Origin: Rhizobium sp. 007
GTDB lineage: Bacteria; Pseudomonadota; Alphaproteobacteria; Rhizobiales; Rhizobiaceae
Direction of reading: 5' to 3'
NCBI RefSeq assembly: GCF_015353075.1
Contig: NZ_CP064187.1
Location: forward strand, 2,728,001-2,792,000
Length of the DNA: 64,000 nucleotides
Shown here in pieces: positions 1 through 8,502 of the stretch. Under the pieces are notes generated by a model. It ran no database searches. It was not told the origin of the DNA and saw nothing but the letters and a program-made list of their open reading frames with translations. The position numbers were made by a program, and so were the translations under genes. Within the stretch, counting starts at the first letter, position 1. Every line of letters begins with the position of its first letter.

Positions 1-268
1 CCGTTCGCTCGATAATTCCGTCGCGTTCAAGGTTGCGCAAGGTGGTCGTCAGCATGCGCTGGCTGATGCCTTCGATGCTATTGCGTAATTGCGTGAAGCG
101 GAGCGTGCGCTTTTCCAGAAGAGCGATCACCAGCAGCGACCATTTATCGGCGATCCGATCGAGGATCTGGCGCACCTCGCAGCCTTCGCGCACATCCCAT
201 TGCAGGACGTCGTAATCCGCCTCGCTGCTGCAAAGGTTACTCGGTGAGTTTAAAGTGCCTTCTTTCAT
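1..268 (-). CDS. HxlR-family transcriptional regulator (3' end outside window)
   Basis: A reading frame on the minus strand starts at an ATG at 268 and runs off the left edge after 89 codons. Translation gives a short N-terminus followed by a winged-helix core with the pattern C-E-V-R-Q-I-L-D-R-I-A-D-K-W-S-L-L-V-I, then R-F-T-Q-L-R and I-S-Q-R-M-L-T. These are hallmarks of the HxlR/DUF24 family, including the cysteine at the start of the first helix that acts as a redox or electrophile sensor in some members. The gene is divergent from the MFS exporter at 366, a common arrangement for an HxlR regulator controlling an exporter. Family assignment is firm. The inducer is unknown. Confidence 0.85.
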   Translation of the reverse strand, partial: MKEGTLNSPSNLCSSEADYDVLQWDVREGCEVRQILDRIADKWSLLVIALLEKRTLRFTQLRNSIEGISQRMLTTTLRNLERDGIIERT

Positions 269-306
269 GGGTCCGGAGCATGGCCTAATTGTTTGATGGT
301 TACAAG

Positions 307-340
307 AGGGAACTGACTGACGAAAAGTCACTCGCTCCCT
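307..340. promoter_or_regulatory. Inverted repeat between HxlR regulator and MFS gene
   Basis: The divergent intergenic region holds AGGGA (307-311) mirrored by TCCCT (336-340), and nested inside them TGACT (314-318) mirrored by AGTCA (326-330). A dimeric winged-helix regulator would bind such a dyad. Its position just ahead of the MFS start makes it a candidate operator. No -35/-10 pair was assigned. Confidence 0.4.
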
Positions 341-365
341 TCATCGTCAACGAAGGACCAAGCCT

Positions 366-1805
366 ATGTCCACGACCCTTTCTTCTTCCGAAGCCGGCGC
401 CGCACCTATGACGCCGCGTGCCGCAGCGACGCTGATCGTCCTTTGCGGAGCCATCTTTCTTGAGGGCATCGATGTTGCCATGCTCAATATCGCGCTTCCG
501 GCAATCCGGGCCGATCTTAATCTGACGACAACCACGCTGAGCGGCGTGGTGAGCGCCTATGTGCTGGGCTATGCCGGTTTCATGCTGCTCGGCGGCCGTG
601 CTGCGGACATTTTCGGCAAACGCCGGGTCTTCCTTTTTGCACTTGCCGTCTTCATTGCATTCTCCGGACTCGGCGGCCTTGCGACGGAGGGCTGGATGCT
701 CCTGTTGGCCCGCTTCGTCACAGGCGCCGCCTCGGCATTCATGACACCGGCCGGCCTGGCGCTCGTCGCGACGAATTTTCCGGAGGGTCCCCAGCGCAAC
801 CGCGCAGTGACCATCTACGCCTCCACGGCTTCCGCCGGTTTCTCGCTCGGGCTCGTCCTGGGCGGATTGCTTGCTGCAATCGACTGGCGCTGGGTGTTCT
901 TTGCCCCGGTGATCCTGGCGCTCCTCATCTTTGCCGCCGCAATCAGGCTCATCGCCGACAAACAGTCTAGAACCACCAGGGAGCGCTTCGACATTCCAGG
1001 CGCCGTTACGCTCACAGCAGCGATGCTGCTTGTGGTTCATGGCGTGACCCGCCTCGAACATCCGGACCAGAACCTGGCATGGACGCTCGGCATCTTCGGC
1101 GTGAGCGCGGCCCTGTGGCTTGCCTTCTTCCTGATCGAGCGTCTGTCCGCCGCGCCGCTCGTGCGTTTCGGAATATTCCGCTCCGGCTCCCTCGTCCGGT
1201 CGAACCTCGGAGCGCTGCTGTTTGCCGGGTCGTTCTTCGGCTTCCAGTTTATCGCGACGCTCTATCTCCAGGAATTGCTTGGCTGGACGCCGATTGAGAC
1301 CAGCATTGCGATGCTTGTGATCGGCATCGACGCGGTCGTCGCTCCCATCCTGACGCCCAGGCTTGTCGATCGCTTCGGAAACGACCGCGTTATCTTCGCA
1401 GGCTTCGTTCTTGCCGCCATCTCCTACGCATTGCTGTTGGGGATGGAGCTCGACTGGACATATGCCGCAATCTTCCCAAGCATGCTTTTGCTCGGACTGG
1501 CCTTCTCTATCGCCTATAGCCCGCTGACAATCGCCGCCACCGATGGCATTCATGAAGACGAACAGGGGCTGGCCGGCGGGCTGGTCAATACCGCCTTTCA
1601 GTTCGGCGCAGCCCTCGGCCTGTCGGGTGCAAGTGCCATCGGCGCCTATGTTCTTGGCGAAGCTACATCTGCCGAAGCCCGGCTGGTATCGCTTCAAACG
1701 GCGCTGATCGTCCCGGTCGCAGCCGCCGTGGCTGGCGCGCTGATCACTGCCATGGGCATCAGGCGCTGCCGCGATCTGCCCTGCGATCAGGTCATGCCAT
1801 CCTGA
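366..1805 (+). CDS. MFS transporter, DHA2 (EmrB/QacA-like) family
   Basis: The 479-residue hydrophobic protein is an inner-membrane proton-coupled multidrug exporter. Residues 32-45 carry the TM1 motif L-E-G-I-D-V-A-M-L-N-I-A-L-P (motif D1), and residues 76-87 carry motif A (G-G-R-A-A-D-I-F-G-K-R-R) after TM2. A glycine-rich motif C-like stretch lies near residues 155-170. The length fits DHA2 members with about 14 membrane segments. It is divergent from an HxlR-type regulator, suggesting substrate-induced expression. The family is confident; the substrate cannot be read from sequence. Confidence 0.88.
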   Translation: MSTTLSSSEAGAAPMTPRAAATLIVLCGAIFLEGIDVAMLNIALPAIRADLNLTTTTLSGVVSAYVLGYAGFMLLGGRAADIFGKRRVFLFALAVFIAFSGLGGLATEGWMLLLARFVTGAASAFMTPAGLALVATNFPEGPQRNRAVTIYASTASAGFSLGLVLGGLLAAIDWRWVFFAPVILALLIFAAAIRLIADKQSRTTRERFDIPGAVTLTAAMLLVVHGVTRLEHPDQNLAWTLGIFGVSAALWLAFFLIERLSAAPLVRFGIFRSGSLVRSNLGALLFAGSFFGFQFIATLYLQELLGWTPIETSIAMLVIGIDAVVAPILTPRLVDRFGNDRVIFAGFVLAAISYALLLGMELDWTYAAIFPSMLLLGLAFSIAYSPLTIAATDGIHEDEQGLAGGLVNTAFQFGAALGLSGASAIGAYVLGEATSAEARLVSLQTALIVPVAAAVAGALITAMGIRRCRDLPCDQVMPS

Positions 1806-1813
1806 ACCCAAGA

Positions 1814-1841
1814 GATGGCCGCGGCTCCAGTCGCGGCCATC
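1814..1841. terminator. Perfect 10-bp hairpin between convergent genes
   Basis: GATGGCCGCG (1814-1823) pairs perfectly with CGCGGCCATC (1832-1841) over an 8-nt loop. It lies just past the MFS stop codon and overlaps the stop of the convergent di-haem gene. There is no clear T-tract on either side, so it may work as a bidirectional mRNA-end hairpin rather than a classical intrinsic terminator. Confidence 0.6.
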
Positions 1842-3675
1842 AATCGCATCGGACATCCGCTAAAAGCAGATAGTCCTCCGAGCCATAGGCAACATCGCTT
1901 TGGTCGAAGCAAAATCTCTTCGGAAGGATGCGGATCGCATATCGGCGATTGCAGGTACCGGGAAAGTCCAGCCGGTATTCCCGGCGTTCCATTGAACTCG
2001 ACGCCTCGGAATATTGTGCGTGTCCGAAATAGGAGGCGTTCTGCATCAGCCGTGCCGAACCGGACAACCCGACCTTCGGGCGAAGCGCCCGGAAATCGTT
2101 GCCCATAGCTTCATCCAAACTTGGATAGTCCTTCGCATGCGGTTCCTCGCCTGCCGCAGGAATGAGGCTCTCCCTGACGGCCATGTTGAATCGCACGTCG
2201 TCTCTGCCGGGGACTTCGCCGTAGCTGTTGAGGTACTTCCAGCTCACACGAATACGCCGCTCCGCGGGCGCGTCGGGGTCCGGCGGCAAAACGGTGACGG
2301 CGAGGTCGCCCGGAGCCGATCCGTCACCGCCCGCCCCTTTTCCCGGAGCGGGACAGGGCGTGTAGAGCGGGCGGTAGCCGCATTCCGGCCCGCCACCGCC
2401 CCATAGGCAATCGCTGAGCTCGCGCCACGCGTCAAGGCTGATCTGCGATGAGTGCCCGGATACATCGTTACCGTTTGCCGGAACCATCCAGGGGTGAATT
2501 CTGCCGCCGCCGGAGCGCCGTGCCCATTCCGTCCGGTGCATATCCACCTGCCGGAAGTTTTCCTTCTCGGCGCGAAGCTCCAGAAGCTGTGCCCAGCTGG
2601 GATTGGAAATGAACGGCTCACGCCCAACCGCGTCAGGCGCGAGACGCTGCCCGGTCGTCTGCGTCGTCAGCGTGTGGCACTCCGTGCAGTCGCCGTTCGG
2701 ATCTCGTACCGTGCTCGCGTTCTTCAGTTCGGCCGCGTAGGTGCTGGTATAGCCGGACCCGATGACGCGAAAGGGCGTCCTCTCATCACGGGGGAGTCTC
2801 GGGAGATAGGCGCCGAGGCTGAAGGCCCGGGCTCTCGGATCATTTCTGCCGTCCGGATAGCCAATTCTTGCCTGTCCGATATGCGGATTGATGACGTAGG
2901 GATTCTTGTTGTCGTGGCATGCCGAACATTGAATTTGAAACGTCTGATCGTAAAGCGCTTCTGCCGCCGCCCGCCCGGCTGTGTCGGAATATGACCGACC
3001 GCCCGGCGGGACGAACGGCTTCGACCAGTCGAACACCTCCTGGTCCTTGCGGCCGTCGAAGAACACGATCTCGCCGGTGCCCCTGTTGAACCCGATCGAG
3101 CCGAAGCGCGAGAATTTCGGATTTGACCGCTGCCAATAAGGATCGGGCTCAAGCTCCAGGCTGGCATTGGACTTGCGGCACAGGAAGAGCCATTCCACAT
3201 TGCCTTTCACGACGCGGTTCAGACGCGAGTTCAGGCCGCAATAAGTGACGTTGCCGGCAAGCGACGGCTTATCGCATTTTGGAATGCTTGCCGTCCACTT
3301 GACCACGGCGCCGTCCGCATCCCGGTGTTCGAATTCCAGCGGATTGCCCGCCTTGTCGGGGTTTGGTTGCAGGTCGACGATATTGCCGTCGACTTCGAGC
3401 GGGATCGTTTTCGCACCCCCGCCGCCGCAATCTGCGTCCGGGATCGGCCCGAAAACCGCACGGGCCTCGTCACCGAACCGGGTCGTGATGTTGGTGCTGG
3501 CAGATGCCGGCTCCCAGAGGAAGGCGCCGTTCCACCGATCAACGGTTTCGGCGAACTTTTCGTCGGCCGACTCTGGATTGAAAACGTCATCCGCCTTCGG
3601 CCGATCCAGGGCATTAGCCGGGGCAAGCGCTGCAGCCCCGATCATGAATGCGAAGCCGATACCCTTCACACCCAT
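1840..3675 (-). CDS. Secreted di-haem c-type cytochrome-like protein
   Basis: The 611-residue protein has a typical signal peptide (basic start, hydrophobic core, A-N-A cleavage region near residue 22). It has two CxxCH haem-attachment motifs, C-S-A-C-H at about 250-254 and C-T-E-C-H at about 330-334, so it should be a periplasmic protein carrying two covalent haems. The remainder, including further cysteines (83, 134, 146, 166), matches no enzyme family I recognise. The large N-terminal region before the haem domain is unusual for a simple electron carrier. It lies 84 bases downstream of the NTF2-like gene on the same strand, so the two may form an operon. A role in periplasmic redox chemistry is inference. 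Confidence 0.7.
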   Translation of the reverse strand: MGVKGIGFAFMIGAAALAPANALDRPKADDVFNPESADEKFAETVDRWNGAFLWEPASASTNITTRFGDEARAVFGPIPDADCGGGGAKTIPLEVDGNIVDLQPNPDKAGNPLEFEHRDADGAVVKWTASIPKCDKPSLAGNVTYCGLNSRLNRVVKGNVEWLFLCRKSNASLELEPDPYWQRSNPKFSRFGSIGFNRGTGEIVFFDGRKDQEVFDWSKPFVPPGGRSYSDTAGRAAAEALYDQTFQIQCSACHDNKNPYVINPHIGQARIGYPDGRNDPRARAFSLGAYLPRLPRDERTPFRVIGSGYTSTYAAELKNASTVRDPNGDCTECHTLTTQTTGQRLAPDAVGREPFISNPSWAQLLELRAEKENFRQVDMHRTEWARRSGGGRIHPWMVPANGNDVSGHSSQISLDAWRELSDCLWGGGGPECGYRPLYTPCPAPGKGAGGDGSAPGDLAVTVLPPDPDAPAERRIRVSWKYLNSYGEVPGRDDVRFNMAVRESLIPAAGEEPHAKDYPSLDEAMGNDFRALRPKVGLSGSARLMQNASYFGHAQYSEASSSMERREYRLDFPGTCNRRYAIRILPKRFCFDQSDVAYGSEDYLLLADVRCD

Positions 3676-3759
3676 TTCCGCACTCCTCCGGCACAGATGC
3701 TTCGCCCGGTTGGCCGGCGCCCGAACACGCGAAATCTCGAACCGTCAGAAACCTGACCT

Positions 3760-4380
3760 TCACCGCGCCCGCGTCATAACCTTCGGCTCGTCAGTAATCA
3801 GCGTCAGCATTTTGAACTTCCAGGCACCGTTCTCCTTGAAGAAAACCGCCCTTAAAACCGCAGCATAGTCGAGCGTGGGCACTTCGTTGTCAGCCCGCTG
3901 GATGACTGCCAGCATGGCAGACTTTGCTTCGACCGTCCCCGGGGCATTCGGATCGACAATGTTCAGGAGCGTATTGCTTTCAAAGTGGCGGATACGCGAT
4001 TGCGCATCATTGAGATCGAGAAAAAGGCCTTTGAAATAGTGCTCCAATTGCTCAGGATCGTCACTCTTCTCGCGTTTGAGCCCTCCGCCTCCGCTACAGA
4101 CCTGATATTCCGCATCGCGCGTAAACATCTCGGCAATGGCGGATGCATTCTTTTCGTCCAGCGCCCAGTAGTAGCGGTGGATCAGATCCATAATCGCTTG
4201 CCGTTCGGCCGGTTCGGGATTCGTAATCGGGTATTTCCAGTTCTTGGCGGTGGGATCGTCACATACTGGGTCCACTGCCAACGCCGGTCGATCGGATATC
4301 AGCCAGATCGCCGCAGCGGCCGCCAGCATGAATGCAGCAGGTATATTTGTCGCCCATTTCTCTTTTCGAAGAATAGCCAC
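3760..4380 (-). CDS. Secreted NTF2/SnoaL-like (DUF4440-type) protein
   Basis: A GTG at 4380 is preferred as start because AGGAGG lies six bases upstream; the longer frame to 4434 lacks such a site. The 206-residue product begins with a basic stretch and a hydrophobic segment (L-A-A-A-A-A-I-W-L-I), consistent with a signal peptide ending near A-L-A. The mature part has the NTF2-like pattern: an N-terminal helix with D-L-I-H-R-Y-Y-W-A-L-D, then A-I-A-E-M-F-T-R-D-A-E-Y, ending in W-K-F-K-M-L strands. Such folds form cone-shaped cavities for small ligands or isomerase activity. No catalytic residues could be assigned. It precedes the di-haem gene on the same strand. Confidence 0.65.
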   Translation of the reverse strand: MAILRKEKWATNIPAAFMLAAAAAIWLISDRPALAVDPVCDDPTAKNWKYPITNPEPAERQAIMDLIHRYYWALDEKNASAIAEMFTRDAEYQVCSGGGGLKREKSDDPEQLEHYFKGLFLDLNDAQSRIRHFESNTLLNIVDPNAPGTVEAKSAMLAVIQRADNEVPTLDYAAVLRAVFFKENGAWKFKMLTLITDEPKVMTRAR

Positions 4381-4527
4381 GTTTCCCTCCTGTTGATCGC
4401 GCCTCGATTGAAGATCGGCAGATGCCTTGGGCACCGGACTTTGCGAGATTATTGCCGAACGGCTTTTCTCTCCGGATCAGCATAGTCGTTCGACTGAAAT
4501 CGAAGCCGCCGCAGTCCGATGCACTGT

Positions 4528-4556
4528 TTGATGAAGTCCCCAACTAACGGTAGAAT
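4528..4556 (+). promoter_or_regulatory. Candidate sigma70 promoter for the SAM-cyclase gene
   Basis: TTGATG (4528-4533), a 17-base spacer and TAGAAT (4551-4556) form a good housekeeping-like promoter reading toward the large cyclase gene. The surrounding sequence is clearly more AT-rich than the flanking genes. It lies about 185 bases before the chosen start, leaving a long leader that contains an inverted repeat. Confidence 0.5.
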
Positions 4557-4601
4557 ACATTATATTGAAATAGTAAGAAAGAAATTGCTAAATTTAGAAG
4601 A

Positions 4602-4637
4602 GTTACATGTTCCGCTTTACTCAGTGCTCCATGTAAC
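4602..4637. promoter_or_regulatory. 8-bp perfect inverted repeat in leader of cyclase gene
   Basis: GTTACATG (4602-4609) and CATGTAAC (4630-4637) are perfect inverted copies separated by 20 bases, about 45 bases downstream of the candidate -10 box. It may be a protein-binding dyad or a leader RNA stem. The two half sites are centred about 28 bases apart, so a dimer on one DNA face would need a flexible contact. Confidence 0.45.
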
Positions 4638-4739
4638 ATGAATCGGACGCCGCGGGACGACGACACCGGCGGCGTGATTGCGATTGACCTCAGCAGATCA
4701 CCGTGAATGCCGAAGAACGGATTTCTCGCAGGGAATACG

Positions 4740-7700
4740 ATGGACGAGGTTTCAAAATGGTTGAACACGCTCGGCCTTAGTCGGCTTGGGGAAGCTTTTG
4801 CGCAGGCGCAGATCGATTTCGACACGCTTCGTCTCTTGTCCGACGATGACCTCAAAGAGCTTGGAATCCCTCTCGGTCCGCGCCGAAAAATCCTCTCCGC
4901 CATCGCACAGCTGGACGATGCCCACGAACCGCGTCAGCGGCCGATGGTGCCCGTGGAACGAAGGCCGCTGACCATCCTGTTCTGCGACATGGTCGGCTCG
5001 ACAGAATATGCCGCGCGCCTCGATCCCGAAGACTTCAGCAAGCTGACTCAAACCTATCTCAACCGATGCGCCGCACTCGTGGATGCGCACGGCGGGTTCA
5101 CCGCCAACTATATCGGCGACGCGCTGCAGGCATTGTTCGGTTATCCGACAGCGGAAGAAGATGACGCGGAACGCGCGATCAGGCTCGGCTTCAGCCTCAT
5201 ACAGGCGATGCCGCAGATTGAAACGCCTGACGGATCCCGGTTGCAGATCCGCATCGGGATCGCAAGCGGGCTTGTGGTTGTCGGCGATTTCGCTGGAGCG
5301 CCCGCCGGCGTGTCGACTGTCGCCTTCGGACCTGTGCCAAACCTCGCCCAGCGGCTGGAGACATTGGCCGCCCCTCAGACAATTCTTGCCGACCAGAAGA
5401 CCCGCGACGCCGCCAACGGAGCCTTCGATTTTGTCGATCTTGGTGCGAAGTCGTTGAAGGGGTTCGGCGATCCGGTGCGAATCTGGCGTGTCGACAAGGC
5501 GCGAACGCTGGAAAACCGGTTCGCAAAAAGAACCCACTTGACGAAGCTTGTCGGCAGGCGCGCCGAACTCGACCGCCTGCGTGAACTTGCAGATGGGATC
5601 GTGGCTGAAAAGGGCGGACGGGCGATCCTGATCTCGGGCGAAGCGGGCATCGGCAAATCGCGGCTGATTTTCGAGGCGCGCTCACGCGCTCCGCACTTTA
5701 CAGCTTTGACGCTTCAATGTGCGCCTGCCTATTCCAACAGCGCCTTGTATCCGTTTCTGGATCTGCTGAAGCGTCATGCGGGGATCAACGATGCCGCGCC
5801 GGCAAAGGCGAATGCGGAACTGTTGGAGACGATCCTTGCCTCCAGCGATATTCCGCTTTCCCAAACGCTGCCCGTGTTTTCGCGACTGCTGGCAATCGAG
5901 CAAACGGACTATTCCTTGCCGGACCTGACATCGAAAGAGCAGCAGACGATCGTGCGCCGCTTTTTCGTCGAATGGCTGCAGGGCATGTCGCAGGCCAACC
6001 CGCTGTGGCTGACGATCGAGGACGAACAATGGATCGACCCCTCCTCCGGCGACGTGCTGAAAACGCTGATCGATGAAGTGCGGTTCGCGCCCATGCTGGT
6101 CGTCGTCACCTCGCGTGAGGCAACGCTGCAGGCGCCTGTGAAAAATCCATCGCTGCACGGGCTCCGGCTAAAGCGGCTGACCCGCTTCGAAGCCCAGACG
6201 CTTTGCCGCGTGCTGGCAGCCGGCAGCGCTATGACCGATGACGCCAACGATTTCGTTCTCGCCAGGGCCGAAGGAGTGCCGCTCTACGTCGAGGAACTGT
6301 GCCGCGCGGTCGCCGACGGCCATGCTGCCAGCATATTGAAGGAAGGACCGGATACGGCGGCGGGCATACCGGTGACGTTGCAGTCTTTCCTGCTCTCGCG
6401 CCTCGACAAGCTGGGGAACGGCAAGATGATCGCGCAAATGGCGGCGGTCATCGGCAGAGTGTTCAACATCGGGCTGCTTGCGCATCTTTCCGGTCTGTCC
6501 GAAGAGGCTCTCGTTTCGATCCTGGATCGCCTGATCCAAGCCGGACTGATCGCGCCGCAACCGGCGATCAACTGGCCGAGCTACAGTTTTACCCATGCCC
6601 TCCTGCAAGAGGCGGCCCAGGCAACCCTCCTACGCGAGCGCCGCCGACAATTGCACCATCTTGTCGCCGAAGGGATCGAAAAGCTCTATCCAAGACAGGC
6701 GGCCGAGCATCCGGAAGTCCTTGCGCAACATCTCGCTGCGGCCGGGCTCTACCAACGGGCAGCCGATTGCTGGCTCACCGCTGGCCTCAAGACGGGCGCC
6801 ACCTGGGCGAAGGTCGAGGCCGCCAATATGTTCGCAAACGGGCTGGAGTGCCTTCAAAAATTGCCGCCATCGCGGGAACGCGACCGGAAATGCCTCAAGC
6901 TCGAGCTCGAACGCGGCGATGTGCTTTATGCCACGTTCGGCCACGTCACGCCCGAAGGGAGCGCGGCCTATCGCAATGTCATGTCTTTGAGCGAAAGTCT
7001 CGGCGATCCGGAAGCGGGTATCCGCGCCCTGGACGGGCTGTTTGGTACCGCCTTGAATTCAGCGCGGTTCGCCGATGCGGAATGGGCAAGCGACCAGCTG
7101 CTCGATATGGGGCGTCAGCAACAGAATTTGAAAGCCCTCGTCCTCGGCATGCAATTCAAGGGCATGTGCCTCTTTTCGCAGGGCAAGCTCGAAGAGGCCC
7201 GGCAATATCTGGAGGAGGCTCTCGATTATCGCGCGAAGGCCGATGAGGTCGGCAGCGATTTTCCGAACATGACGATGATCTATCTGTCATGGACACTGCA
7301 TCTGCTTGGACATCACGAGCGCGCCATCATGCTTTATCACGAGGCCGAGCAGGGCGCGCGCCAGCAATCCGATTACCAGTTGGCGGGCTGGCTTGGAAAC
7401 GGCTGCGTTCTGATGGCTCTGCGCAAGGACGTGGCCGCCTTGCAGGCAATGGTGGACGAGTTGGGCCCGCTGGCCAAGGCGAACGGCTTTCAGCTATGGG
7501 CGAACCTGGCATCATTCTTTCAGGGCTGGGCGATGGTTCATGCGCATCACGACGGCCGGGGCTTGCAGCAGATGCGCGGCACCTGCGACAACCTCGGCGA
7601 ACAGCAGATAGACAAGCCCTGCTATCTCGGCCTGCTGGCAGAAGCGAACCTCGCGCTTGGCGAATTCGAAGGTGCCGTCCGCGTCATCGATGAGGCGCTG

Positions 7701-7982
7701 GCGCTGACCAAGAAGACAGGTGAGCATTACTTTACAGCGGAACTGCTCCGCCTCGGAGGCGTGGCCGGCCTGTACCTTAATGGCGATGCTCACTCCGCCG
7801 AGCGCGCGTTCCGCAAGTCGGCCGCCTTCGCTCAAAAACAGGGCGCAAAGACCTGGGAACTGAAGGCCACGCAAAGCCTTGCCGAGCTCCACCGCTCGAC
7901 GGGCCGCAAAACGAGAGTGGAACGGCGCCTCGACGCCATTACCGGATGGTTCGAAGGGCAGAATAAAACGGCAAGGATGTAA
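4740..7982 (+). CDS. SAM domain - class III nucleotidyl cyclase - AAA ATPase - TPR signalling protein
   Basis: Start ATG 4740 is chosen over 4707 because GGGA lies upstream at proper spacing and the SAM domain begins directly after it. Domains in order: SAM (about 1-60), class III cyclase (about 75-250) with metal aspartates in F-C-D-M-V-G-S (D83) and I-G-D-A-L (D127) and the N-x3-R pair near 201-205, a P-loop ATPase with G-E-A-G-I-G-K-S (300-307), and a long alpha-helical TPR-like C-terminus to residue 1080. It should make cAMP under control of a STAND-like ATPase/TPR sensor in the cytoplasm. This architecture is expanded in rhizobia. The stimulus is unknown. It is transcribed away from the NTF2/di-haem pair. 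Confidence 0.85.
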   Translation: MDEVSKWLNTLGLSRLGEAFAQAQIDFDTLRLLSDDDLKELGIPLGPRRKILSAIAQLDDAHEPRQRPMVPVERRPLTILFCDMVGSTEYAARLDPEDFSKLTQTYLNRCAALVDAHGGFTANYIGDALQALFGYPTAEEDDAERAIRLGFSLIQAMPQIETPDGSRLQIRIGIASGLVVVGDFAGAPAGVSTVAFGPVPNLAQRLETLAAPQTILADQKTRDAANGAFDFVDLGAKSLKGFGDPVRIWRVDKARTLENRFAKRTHLTKLVGRRAELDRLRELADGIVAEKGGRAILISGEAGIGKSRLIFEARSRAPHFTALTLQCAPAYSNSALYPFLDLLKRHAGINDAAPAKANAELLETILASSDIPLSQTLPVFSRLLAIEQTDYSLPDLTSKEQQTIVRRFFVEWLQGMSQANPLWLTIEDEQWIDPSSGDVLKTLIDEVRFAPMLVVVTSREATLQAPVKNPSLHGLRLKRLTRFEAQTLCRVLAAGSAMTDDANDFVLARAEGVPLYVEELCRAVADGHAASILKEGPDTAAGIPVTLQSFLLSRLDKLGNGKMIAQMAAVIGRVFNIGLLAHLSGLSEEALVSILDRLIQAGLIAPQPAINWPSYSFTHALLQEAAQATLLRERRRQLHHLVAEGIEKLYPRQAAEHPEVLAQHLAAAGLYQRAADCWLTAGLKTGATWAKVEAANMFANGLECLQKLPPSRERDRKCLKLELERGDVLYATFGHVTPEGSAAYRNVMSLSESLGDPEAGIRALDGLFGTALNSARFADAEWASDQLLDMGRQQQNLKALVLGMQFKGMCLFSQGKLEEARQYLEEALDYRAKADEVGSDFPNMTMIYLSWTLHLLGHHERAIMLYHEAEQGARQQSDYQLAGWLGNGCVLMALRKDVAALQAMVDELGPLAKANGFQLWANLASFFQGWAMVHAHHDGRGLQQMRGTCDNLGEQQIDKPCYLGLLAEANLALGEFEGAVRVIDEALALTKKTGEHYFTAELLRLGGVAGLYLNGDAHSAERAFRKSAAFAQKQGAKTWELKATQSLAELHRSTGRKTRVERRLDAITGWFEGQNKTARM

Positions 7983-7984
7983 TC

Positions 7985-8198
7985 CCTCGGCCACAACGTG
8001 GTGGCTATCTGTTGCGGCAGATGGGTTACATTCTGCGGGCCAACCGCAAGGCCTGCGAGGGAATAAACCATCCCGCCCGCGATGCGCAGTTTGGCTACAT
8101 CAACGATCGGGTGAAAGAGGCGCTGGCGGTAGCTGAGCCGGCGATCTCGGTCGACACCAGAAGAAGGAACTGGTCGGAGACATCAAGAATGGCGGCCC
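7985..8198 (+). pseudogene. ISAzo13-family transposase remnant, frameshifted
   Basis: Translation in two frames recovers L-G-H-N-V-V-A, then Y-L-L-R-Q-M-G-Y-I-L-R-A-N-R-K, D-A-Q-F-G-Y-I-N, and P-A-I-S-V-D-T, followed after a one-base loss near 8158 by K-E-L-V-G-D-I-K-N-G-G. This is the central region of ISAzo13-type transposases (ANRK and SVDTKKKELVG motifs). At least two frameshifts and loss of both ends show it is dead. It stops abruptly at the RND remnant near 8198. Confidence 0.7.
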
Positions 8199-8502
8199 AA
8201 AAGGCCGATATCGACATAGAGCTGAGGCGTGTGGGCCGCATAGGTCGTAAAGACCCGGTTGAGCGCCGGATCCTGGTTGGCCGCGAACACAAGGCCGAGG
8301 GCGCTGCGCGATTTCGGCGGCACTGCCGCCCGCTGAGACTCAGAAGCTGGTATTCGAAGCTGCTGCCCATGCCGAGGCCGATGATCGGCGGCAGATTGGA
8401 GACGATGACATTGGCTTCCCGGATGGCTTGAAGTTCATCGCTGAGTTTCGCGGAACTGTGTAGCGATGATCTCGCAATCGGTCGGAAGGCTGACTTCATC
8501 AC
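8199..8502 (-). pseudogene. RND (AcrB-type) efflux pump fragment
   Basis: On the minus strand one frame gives A-I-R-E-A-N-V-I-V-S-N-L-P-P-I-I-G-L-G and S-S-F-E-Y-Q-L-L-S-L. Another frame continues L-G-L-V-F-A-A-N-Q-D-P-A-L-N-R-V-F-T-T-Y and A-A-H-T-P-Q-L-Y-V-D-I. Together these match a contiguous periplasmic porter segment of HAE1/AcrB-like pumps. A frameshift near 8330 separates the two parts, and only about 100 of the usual ~1,040 codons remain. The fragment adjoins the transposase remnant, suggesting insertion and deletion destroyed a former pump gene. Confidence 0.65.

Noticed and set aside
300..1856. Long minus-strand frame opposite the MFS gene (518 codons)
   Set aside because: Low-hydrophobicity antisense shadow of a clear membrane transporter; no motifs or ribosome site.
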